Below, piece after piece: positions 1-9,600 of a DNA stretch of 25,506 bases. Below the pieces are notes generated by a model that ran no database searches, was not told the origin of the DNA, and saw nothing but the letters and a program-made list of their open reading frames with translations. The DNA is taken from positions 1 through 25,506 of the forward strand of contig UZAE01013191.1 of NCBI GenBank assembly GCA_900617975.1, written 5' to 3'. The stretch's first letter is position 1. Every line of letters begins with the position of its first letter. The position numbers were made by a program, and so were the translations under genes. Source of the DNA: Rodentolepis nana. Taxonomy: Eukaryota > Platyhelminthes > Cestoda > Cyclophyllidea > Hymenolepididae.

Positions 1-41
1 CAAGACGCCTGCCATTTGATATAAATAAAATAAATAAATAC
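1..41 (+). mobile_element. SINE-like retroposon, copy A (3' tail only, cut by window edge)
   Basis: The window opens with the family's 3' end (ACGCCTGCCATTTGA) followed by an AAAT/AAATAA-type tail. The rest of the copy lies upstream of the window. The orientation is plus-sense, taking the A-rich tail as the 3' end. Confidence 0.75.
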
Positions 42-587
42 ATTCTTGCATGTAATCAAATTATTCGGTTTTCCCAGTTATTCATTGACAATGTTTTCTG
101 TTCTACTAGCAAATCTAGCAACATACTTGGCTAGTTATTTCAAATAGTGTAACTGCATCAGAGGAAAGCTATAATTCACAACATTTGGCACCGAATGCAA
201 GTTCTTTAAATTGCTAAATGCACTGATATAAAATTTCTATTTACATACTATTAACGTTTATTCAAGTATCTATGTACTCTCTTCCCTTATTCTCTATTGG
301 TGAATTCATCATATTATGCGAATTTTTTCTTTATTGCCTATAGGTCAACTTAAGGACGCTAACATGCTATTGGCCATCAAACCAAACGCTACGACCATCC
401 AACCAGCATACAGGTCAAGTTAATTAATTCCTTCAATATTAGCTTTCAATTTCCAATTATACACCGTTGAAAAAAATGAATTATTATAAGCCGATAAAAA
501 TAAACTATTTATTGCTAATTATCCTTAAAATTGACATATTTGTTGAAATGCGCAAAGTCGTGGGGACGTTGCATGACTTAATCTTAC
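42..587. other. No recognised gene
   Basis: This AT-rich sequence contains no exon I can support. It may be intron of the candidate minus-strand gene whose exon lies at 588-790. Confidence 0.4.
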
Positions 588-790
588 GGTAAGCCTTACG
601 TTTAAGGTGAATACGTGTTTCAATTGAGTTCTGGAATTTGTGGAAAATTTTGGAGACTAAGTAAATAATAACAAATAAACATCCAGTGCTGCACAAGACT
701 ATGCTACGAAATTCGAGTCGTGGGTACTGTACTAATGCCACAGGAGCCATAGCGGTGTCTACATCAATATAATCAACACTATAATCAGTC
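588..790 (-). CDS. Candidate exon of an unrecognised single-pass membrane protein
   Basis: On the minus strand a strong acceptor (TTCTCTTTTAG) ends at 791. It opens a 203-nt reading frame that closes at a donor GTAAGA (587-582). The frame first encodes an acidic stretch (SVDYIDVDTA). After it comes MAPVALVQYPRLEFR, then a hydrophobic segment of about 20 residues (SIVLCSTGCLFVIIYLVSK), then a basic tail (RIHLKRKAYRK). This is the pattern of a membrane anchor with a positively charged cytosolic side. I do not recognise the family. The acceptor lies 163 nt past the BPNT1 stop on the same strand, so this could be the next gene, a trans-spliced downstream cistron with ATG at 743-745, or an internal exon whose partners lie left of the window. 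An alternative donor (GTAAGG) sits at 599. Chance ORF cannot be excluded. Confidence 0.4.
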
Positions 791-952
791 CTAAAAGAGA
801 ACATTAAAAGCATCATAGTTATTTCTATATTCAAGGAATTGATGTAGAGCCGTCGAGAGTGGTGAGGAAATTCACATTACATATTGTTAGAAATTACAAT
901 TGTTTGTCAATTTAAAAAAGGTAGGCGGTAAAAGAGACATCGTCTATATCCT

Positions 953-958
953 TTTATT
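953..958 (-). promoter_or_regulatory. Polyadenylation signal overlapping the BPNT1 stop
   Basis: The minus strand reads GAATAAAAG here. AATAAA occupies 958-953, so the signal contains the TAA stop codon. No other close AATAAA is seen before the downstream candidate exon. If used, the 3' UTR would be only a few tens of bases long. Confidence 0.5.
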
Positions 959-1262
959 CATTTGGAGGCGCCGCTGCAACAAGCGATTGGACAATTGAAG
1001 GCGGCATTCGCTTGACGTACTCCTCATGCCAAGCAGTGTTGGGAGTGACGATCAAACCGCGGCAGTCCATTGGCTGCACACCGGCAGCATAGCTGTACTC
1101 ACGTCCATCGATTCCTGTCAACTTGCCACCAACCGCATTGATCAGGGCTTCAACTGCGCAAGTATCCCATCGTTTGCAACCAAGACTAGCATAAATATAA
1201 GCATGGGCAACACCTTCCAAAAGCATCAACATCTTGTAACCACATCCACCAAGTCGGTAGAG
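954..1262 (-). CDS. BPNT1: BPNT1 exon 4 (last coding exon)
   Basis: Encodes residues 240-341, from LYRLGGCGYK to the C-terminal PPNE and TAA (956-954). It holds the family's second signature WDTCA and the INAVGGKLT strand. The acceptor is TTAG at 1266-1263. Confidence 0.92.
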   Translation of the reverse strand, partial: LYRLGGCGYKMLMLLEGVAHAYIYASLGCKRWDTCAVEALINAVGGKLTGIDGREYSYAAGVQPMDCRGLIVTPNTAWHEEYVKRMPPSIVQSLVAAAPPNE

Positions 1263-4200
1263 CTAAGTATAAGAAACAAGCATTTGCAATTATTTATATC
1301 AATTATAGTGGTGAATAAGGGATGTGTGATAGACTTATCTCCACGTGGTGCAACCTGGGCAACGTATACTCATACAGCAAAAAAGTCTACAAACCGGCAG
1401 TTGACTTCTCACTTCAAACTACCACGATCCCAATGTACGTCATATTTCACCACTTCCAGAGTACTCACCTTGCCTTTTCCCTGCCTTTGTGTCGGTTTGT
1501 CTCTTTTACATCTGTGAATCACTCTCCTTTCCCCCTCTCGAATTTTTCTAATTTTGATGTTCCCCTCCACTGTGAAGTCCGAAGTCAGCTAAATGGATTA
1601 TGATAACTATCAAAACGCCTGCCATTTGAAAAAATAAATAGTGGTGAAAAATTATCTTAGAAACCATATCAGGTAACTATCAGATAGCTATCTTAGGTGT
1701 TGTGATTCATCAGACACATTGGCTTTAAATGATATGATGTGGGGGAAGAAATTCGAAGCGGAAACACGTACAAAGGTAAACATGGAACAAAATAGAAGTT
1801 ACCAAACCGAGATGCACCCATCTATACATTCTTTACGTAGAAATAGAGACTATTGAGTCAAGAAGATCGCTTCCTCTCAGTTTTATACTTTATATTTCTC
1901 TGCCCGATCATCAGTCGTTCCCATTAACTTGCCCAGTTCGACAACAATCAATTTTATTTACTAATTCAGGTCAAACGGAGTCAATTTTCTCTCAAACTTG
2001 CCCGATCATAAAAGTGAGGATTCTGGACATGAACATGTTTTGTGGAAAGGAAAAAAAATTGACAGTAAGCCAGGTACTTCAAAAACTGACTGCTATTGCA
2101 AAATGACTACTTCAATTGATCGTATTCGCGCCACTGAAAAGACGAGAAAACATCAGAAGAAGCGAGCAAAACTCTTCAATAAGAGCTAATGTACTTCTAA
2201 AATTTCAATTCTTAAGTCTTCAAGTTGACCCCCTTTAGCTCAAGGGGGATACTTGTTTTAAAATTCAAATTCAAGTGTAAGACCCTTTAACACCCTTAAA
2301 TAGGTTCATGCATGCAATATTTATCTAATTACATGGAATGGCTAGCCACGCTGATAGTTTAATTTTCCCCTAAAAACAGGTTGACAAGCCCATCATTGAA
2401 ATTTATAAAGAAATAACAAGGGAGGGAGGGGGGGGGGTTAAAGGTTAATGCGAATGATCCATTACAAAAAAAACTGTCAGAAGCAATGAAACATAAGTCT
2501 GCAATCATTTGCTGTTGACCGTTCAATTCATTAGCCGCACTTCTGCCAATACACAATGAATTGTGAAAGTGACCATTGTACTACGAACACGATGACTGAC
2601 GAGGCAGTTAATTCTTAATTTTCATTTATAGACTGACAAAGGAAACGAAATGGACTAACTCACTTAATTGGCTCCCAATAAACCCCCTTTTCATAACTCA
2701 AGTTGCCGTCACTCAGTATTACATCAACCCCTCCCCAAACTCATTTCCAATTCCTTTTCCTATTTACCTAAGGCATTTGCTTCCTGTCAATCTTTAGAAA
2801 AACCAACGGTTATAAAGGCCAAACCTGACCCGGGATTGTTAAGCAGATTTAGTGCAGGGATTGAGGCTACATTAATTTCAATATAACTACCACCCTCTGG
2901 AGTACGACAGATAGAACAATTGGAATAATTTTAGCGTACCCTAGAAGGAAAACAAGCATTGATAGCCGCAGCAGTAACGGGCGTGGACCTCGACCGCGTA
3001 CAGACAATCCGATTGGTATCTTTATCTTCTGATTTCATACCCAATTCGTTAAAAATCGGAGCCTGGCTAATAGGCTCTCCGGAGAGACCAAACACACCCA
3101 GACCTTCCAGGCCCCAAATAAGACGTTGAGTGGTCTCTTGGACAGAAGGTCGACGATCCTGATCATCATCGGATTCCAAGAAATTGCGGAAATCGGGCAT
3201 ATAGAAGGGCTGGCAGACAACACCTCCTACGGCTCGGCCATGAACTGCCACACCGATAAGGATCGTTACGTGTTCCAGTACACCCTACAAGTGTGAAAGA
3301 CAAAATCGTGATCAATATTTCAGCTTATTTGAAATAATAATAATTAAATAACATAAGGCTATTGCAGTTCTTAAAAGCAAAATGAAAGTGAAATTTAGCG
3401 AGTGATAACAAATGTAATGCCATCTAATTCAAATATACAAAGTGATCCTAGTGATATAATAAAGACAAGATTTAAACTGCTAATTAAACTGATCAAATGA
3501 AGTTTTGTAAACTAGTCGGTTGACTTTCTGAGAATCTCCAGTATTTATTAAGCACATCTAATCAAGATAAAGCTCTCCTATGCCTACTAAAGGGTGATTC
3601 AGAAGAAAAATATGAAGAATTTCATGAAGATAGATAAAAAATTGACCGAGGACAATTAATTCTGCTCAAATGACAATGTAAAAGACTCTGAAGTAAAAGA
3701 AATTGAAATTAGGCATCAGGGAATAGATTACATAGATTAGAATTATTTATCTTTGGAAGAGGCCATCCTATCTTATCACAAGAAAATTAATACGGATTGC
3801 TCTGTACATTTACTGCACTTTTAAAACTTACATGCCTTAACAAAAAATCTCCATTAGCCAATAAGAGTAATTATAATATTCTCACAGGGCGGCATTATAT
3901 ATCCAACAAAAAGTTGAACAAAATCGAGAAAGAGAATATCGGCAATTAAAGGTAAAAAACCGAGCAAGCTAAATAAAGTGGAAAAGTATGTGAATGTAAG
4001 TCAGGGTTCTTATTTGTCAGGTAATAGTTTAAATAGTTATAACAAAGATATTAGATTATCTCGATAAAACTCTTTCAATAAATGTTAAAAGGATACCTCG
4101 AAATCTACATGATATACAGAAGAAAGTCTAAGTGAAATCAGCAAAAAAACGCTAAAGTCAAAATGGTATAAAAAATGAAACATAAAACAAAAATTTTTAA

Positions 4201-4656
4201 ATTTATGTTAAGCTAACCGAAGTAAATTCACTAGTTCCGTCCAAAGGATCCACCCACACTACAACATCTTTTAAGCCAACAGACCGCAAGTTTTCCGGAC
4301 AAGTTTTAGATAACACCACAGAATCGAAATCATCAATGATTCGAGAATGTGGTTGCTCTGTATCGCCCAGTTCTTCTTCGCCTAGATATATAACAATAAA
4401 ACAGATCAAAAAGAAAGAAATGCCAATAAAAATAAATTATTAGCATACCAATAATACAAATTTCTGGGAAGTTTTTAGAGAGGGAACTGACAATGCAGTG
4501 CTGGGCGCTACGATCAGCTTGAGTTTGTAGATCGTTTACTCCCTTGTCAATGATCCCCAGTTCACCACTTGAGAGAACTTTGCGAATAATAGAACCTGCA
4601 AAGTTAGCTATGGAAACGGATGAGGCCATAAGCCTCATTATGAAAGGTGGCTCCAT
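954..4656 (-). CDS. BPNT1: 3'(2'),5'-bisphosphate nucleotidase 1, four exons
   Basis: Spliced exons 4656-4449, 4381-4218, 3284-2940 and 1262-954 give 1026 nt and 341 residues; human BPNT1 is about 308. The family is the Mg-dependent, Li-sensitive phosphatase family (FIG/IMPase/BPNT fold). It removes the 3' phosphate from PAP and PAPS-type nucleotides in the cytosol, clearing the by-product of sulfotransferases. Visible motifs, in order, are NDLQTQADR (41-49), GEEE (70-73, metal-binding Glu), WVDPLDGT (112-119, metal-binding Asp) and GCKRWDTCA (267-275, second signature). No membrane segment is present, which argues against the Golgi paralogue BPNT2. I chose the Met at 4656 because it best matches the family N-terminus; an in-frame Met at 4719 would add 21 residues. 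All junctions are GT-AG, with intron sizes 67, 933 and 1677 bp. Exon 3 carries acidic insertions relative to vertebrate proteins. Confidence 0.93.
1316..1637 (+). mobile_element. SINE-like retroposon, copy B, in BPNT1 intron 3
   Basis: A full-length copy runs from the GTGTGATAGACTTATC 5' end to GCCTGCCATTTGA plus an A-rich tail. It is flanked by an 11-bp target-site duplication ATAGTGGTGAA at 1305-1315 and 1638-1648. It lies antisense to BPNT1. Reading frames that cross it are accidental. Confidence 0.88.
1970..2189 (+). CDS. Candidate terminal exon on the opposite strand, inside BPNT1 intron 3
   Basis: A good acceptor (TTTATTTACTAATTCAG, AG at 1968-1969) opens a frame that runs to TAA at 2187-2189, about 73 codons. 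The product is hydrophilic and lysine-rich, ending ATEKTRKHQKKRAKLFNKS, with a CYC motif in the middle. I do not recognise it. It could be the 3' exon of a plus-strand gene, a retropseudogene piece, or chance; no partner exon was found. Confidence 0.25.
2428..2437 (+). repeat. G homopolymer (10)
   Basis: A pure G run sits next to GGAGGGAGGG, within BPNT1 intron 3. It is one of eleven plus-strand G runs of 9 or more in the window. Confidence 0.9.
2940..3284 (-). CDS. BPNT1: BPNT1 exon 3
   Basis: Encodes residues 125-239, both ends in phase 0. It begins GVLEHVTILIGVA and contains IWGLEGLGVFGL and IVCTRSRS, all matching the family. Two stretches (around ESDDDQDRRPSVQE and NELGMKSEDKDTN) are longer and more acidic than in vertebrate BPNT1. 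The donor is GTACGC at 2939. Confidence 0.92.
4218..4381 (-). CDS. BPNT1: BPNT1 exon 2
   Basis: Encodes residues 70-124, from GEEELGD to the catalytic VVWVDPLDGTSEFTS. The acceptor is CTAG at 4385-4382 and the donor is GTTAGC. The intron before it is 67 bp. Confidence 0.92.
4449..4656 (-). CDS. BPNT1: BPNT1 exon 1 (first coding exon)
   Basis: Encodes residues 1-69 plus one base. It begins MEPPFIMRLMASSVSIA and includes DLQTQADR. The donor is GTATGC at 4448. An acceptor-like CAG about 20 nt above the alternative Met at 4719 hints at a further 5' UTR exon. Confidence 0.88.
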
Positions 4657-6505
4657 AACAAGCCTTCTTTTATGTAGAAAACGTAATCGTAGTAATCTAT
4701 GTGTAAAGATATTAGACATTTGACTAATCCTAAATTATACCCTGTTTCCCGACAGCAAAACCACTGATTACAGTGAGAAATGCAGTTAGCCTACAAAATT
4801 CGTTATTTTAAGAAGTCTCAAATCTCACGAATGGCCAATTTAAACTTTTTCAAGGTCAAATATCTATTTTGTTAATACCAATAATTTTTCGCCGTTATGA
4901 AATAATTAAATGACATTACTAGCTTCGAGGCTATAGGACTAGAAAATCTGAGGGAGGGCAAAATTGAATGAAACAATCATTTTTTTCAAGCGGATTATTT
5001 GTACAAAAATGCTGTGGTGTTTCTCCACCTATTTATCAATACGAAGTATGAAAAATTTAACGGAATGTAAAATTCCCCATCTCTCATTTCTTTTGTTCTG
5101 CTTTTATGTTGATGACTGGCAGTATAGTTAATATAAAATTATAAAATATATTCTAGGGTAGTATGACAACACAATAATGCAAAAATGTTCATCATATTGA
5201 TTATATCCGTAAGTTCTGCAAGCAATTTGGTTTTTTGCTTATTCTTAGTGCAGTTCCACGGCTATTGTGCCATTAATATGTCACAAATGCTCATGGACAC
5301 ACAAATATCCTCAGAACGTTAAGCTAGTGACCATATTCAGTTGTACAACTTTAAAGCAACGTAACACATATGGGATTAGTCTAAAGCATGTTTGTAAATA
5401 GACATTCTAATACACACTTAAAATTTTTTAAATTGCATTTAATCAACGTTAAGAAAATTACACATTAAAACTGAAATAAAATGCCCCATAAATTAAATCA
5501 ACTTTAAATGATTTATGTGCAAACAGAATAACCTGATTTTATTCTGTTGTAGATGAAAATAACAATAATTCAATGGCTATTTTGGATTGAAGATTCAATG
5601 TGTACACAAAGTTATGTGCATATATGAATTTTAAAATTAATTCGACTTAAAAATAAGTTTCACACTAAAGCAAAAGTCACAATTTCTTTAGTGAAATTAT
5701 TTTAACTGATTACCTTCGCCATTATGCCAAATGAATGTATGCATACTTGGTGAGATAATTATCCGATTATGCTGAATGACTTAGTAGTTTTAAACTCAAA
5801 AATCTTTTACTCCCTTCGTTTAAGAATTTTCAAGTGGAAAAATGAATGCGATGAATATTATTTGATAATAAGAACAATTAATTGGTTAGAGTTGAGTTTC
5901 GCTCCCATAAAATGTCTACCAAATATGGAAGCAATGAGAGCTAAACTTAGATTTGTGAAATTGTAAATTTTATTTACATCTCGCATATGAGGGTTTTCTT
6001 TTCCAAAAGTTGCCATCTTGTCAGGTGTACCAAATTTACACCTTTAAGGATCAAAAATTCTAGAATCTCTATTTGATTCTTCAGTTTAATTTTTAATGGA
6101 TACCCAAATTTAAATAAAATAACTCTTTAATACTGCTATATGGCTACTTATATCACTATTGCTATATTTACTTCAAATTATCCACGTCCCTCAACTTCGA
6201 CCTTCCACTTTAGACCAATTGAATTTGACCAAACATGGGGTATATTCATGTGTCTGCATTTACCCCATGTAGAGTGTTCTTAGTCCTTTTCATCTTACGG
6301 GTTTTAACGTGAGGAACATCAGTTCCTTTGATATGACTTTCCTAAATTTCCGTATTGGGCGTCTCACTGCAAAGAGGCTTATTTTAACATCGACACCTAC
6401 GTTTCTAGTTCTTATACTTGTTTATGTATGTTGTCAAATAATGTTATCTATTTATTAAAAGTTTCACATACCTTTCCATACCAATAACCCGCCTAAGTAC
6501 AATAG
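4657..6505. other. Divergent intergenic region between BPNT1 and the xylosyltransferase gene
   Basis: The two genes point away from each other here, so promoters for both, and probably the first exon(s) of the xylosyltransferase, should lie in or near this stretch. I could not identify the xylosyltransferase start. A 45-codon frame at 5185-5322 (plus) begins with a hydrophobic MFIILIISVSSAS stretch and has a GTAAGT donor at 5208. That is suggestive but too short to call. The rest is AT-rich with no clear signal. Confidence 0.5.
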
Positions 6506-6621
6506 GCAACACCTGTTGTGGAATTTTTCTCGGGAGAAATGCTCTACTATTGTTGAAGAACTATCCAGAAATGGGGAATTTAGAAAACCAATCCGAGTAC
6601 TCAATCAATGTCCTAGCTCAG
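6506..6621 (+). CDS. XYLT: Xylosyltransferase exon (Cys stem region)
   Basis: Encodes QHLLWNFSREKCSTIVEE through VLNQCPSS. It ends at donor GTACGT in phase 1, exactly the phase needed by the next exon. The spacing of C, an I-E pair and a final CP matches the segment before the catalytic domain in vertebrate XYLT. The acceptor (ACAATAG) is weak, so the 5' edge is uncertain. Confidence 0.65.
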
Positions 6622-9600
6622 GTACGTATTTGATGTTTCCTTCTAATTTTTTTACTCAAAAGTTGAATGAGTTCTTGTTCTCGGCGTTATCAATGTATCA
6701 CCTTTCAAATTAAGTAGAGTTTATTGATGCAATAAAACAGTCTACATTCAGTAACCTATCACAGCAACGCAGAATTATTTGAACTTGTTAAATCAAATTG
6801 ACAAATCAAATATTTGCTAGTAATGAAAAAATAAATGTTGGATGTTTCGAATTTTTCAATTTTTAGTATTGCGGAATATAATTAAAGCCCAATATGGTTT
6901 AGTATATGCTTTTTGTTTCGAGCTGATAGAGGACTTTTGCTCCGTGTTCTAACTCTATGTGATAAATTTTACATCTAATAATGATAGTGGTTGTGTTTAT
7001 AACTCCTAAGGCCCTTTTAGATGTTCAATTTGACTCAATTTATCTCTTATTCAAGAAACCACCTATAGCCATGGGCTGTTAATGTTTATATTAGTAGTAA
7101 AAGGGCTGATAACGTGGTGGATATGTCAATGATGTGGTATATTTCTCCTTCGAATTGTTCATTTTATTTCAAATGACAGACGTTTTGATAGTTGCCATTA
7201 GCCCTTTGGCTGGCTTCGGACTTCACAGAAGGGAGGAACATCAAAGTGGGAAAAATTCCAGGGGGGGGGGGGAAGAAGAGTGATTCACAGATGTAAAGGG
7301 ACAGAGAGACGCAAAGGGAGAAAAGGCAAGACGAGTACTGTTGAAGTTGCCCAGGGAGCACCACGTGGAGGTAGGCCTATCGCACACCCCTCCTTCGAAT
7401 TTTAAAAGTAGAATTGTCCGCTTTCTCGCAAGTGGTATAATTTTACTTAATTAAACGGTTGTTCATCCCCGTTTTATTCATTTGTTTCTTTAAAACCTAT
7501 GTAAATTAACGCTAGATATCCTCTCCGAACCATCGACCTGCTTAAGGCTGGAGTGTAGCCGCACCATTTCTTGTTTGTTGATCAAAGGGGCGTAAATGGG
7601 GGAGGTATGTAGGGAACTATTAGGTTGTGGAACAGGTAATATGGGTACTCTACGGCGGTTGACAGATTTAACTTTTTTCTGGGCTAAAAAACTGACAGTT
7701 AAAGATAAGATATGAGTCTGCAGGCACGCCATGAATAGAGAGACTGAGCTGGCCTTTGAGCCAGACACCTTCGTGTAAGTTAGGAAAGAATGACGTTGCC
7801 TACCATCCCTCTTAAAATACTTATTTACGTTTCTCCATTCATTTTAAATGCATATGACGTGACTTGAAATATTACGAGGTTTTATTGATGCGCGACCTTC
7901 CTCTTTTGTTTTGTGTCGCTTGGATTTAACACATATTTCCACAACTGATTCATTTCCTCTTATTTCTTTTCTCGGTATTCATATGATTTCATTTGCCCTT
8001 GACAAGGTCTTGTATTGTGCGGAAACGTCCGAACTTACGTAGTGGTATAGGGGAAGGGATTGAATAGAAATTTGCTATTAAATCACAGCATCAACAGTGC
8101 TTTCCTGGAGTAATCAAACTGCAATAAGCGGTTCGTTAGCCTCTTCTTACTACAAAAATCACTTTCTCGACTTCCAATATTTATTGAGCATCTTAATAAT
8201 TAGCTAATTAGGATGACTGTCCATATGATTTCAATGCACTTTTATTTTAAGTAAGCCGTGGGATACTGCTGGCGTAGATAGTTATGCTGTTTTTTTCCTC
8301 TTACCTACTTTTCAGCTTCTCTTAATGATGACTGGCGTCACGTGGGGTGTTATTACTATGAACGCGCCAAAACGCCTCTCAAGTTAGTCTTCTACAACGA
8401 GACTGAACGAAATTCAATCCGTCACTGTGTCCACGCATGCAAGTGGGCTGGTTTGGCCTATGCTGGCCTAGCCGAAGGCACGCTGTGTTATTGCGATCGT
8501 CAACTTCCTGTCTTTATGCTTCCAGCCAAAGAGGAGGATTCAATACCCTGTCCCGCCACGTCTTCGTGGGAGACTTGCGGTGGAAAGAATGCTATTGATA
8601 TATACGCTACGGGGGTCGCGGAAGATTTGACGTTTTCTGCTCCAATTTTATGTAAATCATTGCAATTTAAACTGTATTTCTGCTGAAATTACATCAGTGA
8701 AGTCAATGCTAATTATTAAAATTTAGCTGACGCTAACCCGATAGTATCTCCTGGAGGAATGGCCTCCATTTCGGATGATTTTAACCACGTACGAGTAGTC
8801 TACGTTCTCGTTCTCACAGGTCGAAGCTGGAGACAAGTTCAAAGAATGTTTCGACTGCTCTATCATACATCTAATTACTTTTATATTCATGTTGATCTGG
8901 TTAGTCAATTTGTTCTAATTTACGGCCGTAGAAAAGCGAATATTTGTATTCCCGATGCAAAAAGCTTGAAGAAGTCTTTCCGTATAATGTACACGTGACA
9001 TCAAATCGTCTAAACCCCTTATGGGGAGCGCCTAAACTTCTCGATCTTATTATTACTATTGTTCAGGATCTCTTCGAAAATTTCCCCCATTGGAAATGGG
9101 ACTTTTTCATCAATCTGAGTGAGACTGACCTCCCTGTAATGTAAGTTGGACGTAAAATGGATTAACCCTTTTGTATCTAGTCCTGTTGGGAAGCTCATAC
9201 AGCTATTGGGTTCTCATCGTGGTCGGATATTCTTGCGACAATCAAATGAAGAGATATTTAAGTAGGTTATTTTAGCGGTATATTAACCTCCATTCTGCTT
9301 AGGTACATACATGCTGAAGGGCTTGGATATGCCTTCCTACATTGTGGCGATTACATTTGGCGGGTGGGTCAACGTCCTCCCTTAGAAGGCATTGTAATTC
9401 ATGGGGGTTCAGATTGGTTAATTCTTCCGAGAGCGTTTGCCTACTACTCTGCATATTCTAATGACAGTCTTGTTCGTGAACTACGAGCCTGGTTCCAGAA
9501 TGCTATTCTTCCTGTGGAAACTTTCTTCCATACTCTGGCTTATAACTCGCATTTCTGTGATCGAATTGTGAATACCAATCTCCGGCTGATTAATTGGCAA

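Noticed and set aside
2668..2886. 72-codon plus-strand frame in BPNT1 intron 3
   Set aside because: No acceptor, no recognisable motif; looks like an open stretch by chance.
5185..5322. Hydrophobic 45-codon frame as the xylosyltransferase signal anchor
   Set aside because: Its donor at 5208 would leave only eight residues, and no phase-compatible join to 6506 is convincing.
5769..5966. Plus-strand frame with MEAMRAKLRF resembling the XYLT stem
   Set aside because: The resemblance is a few residues, with no matching splice sites or phase.
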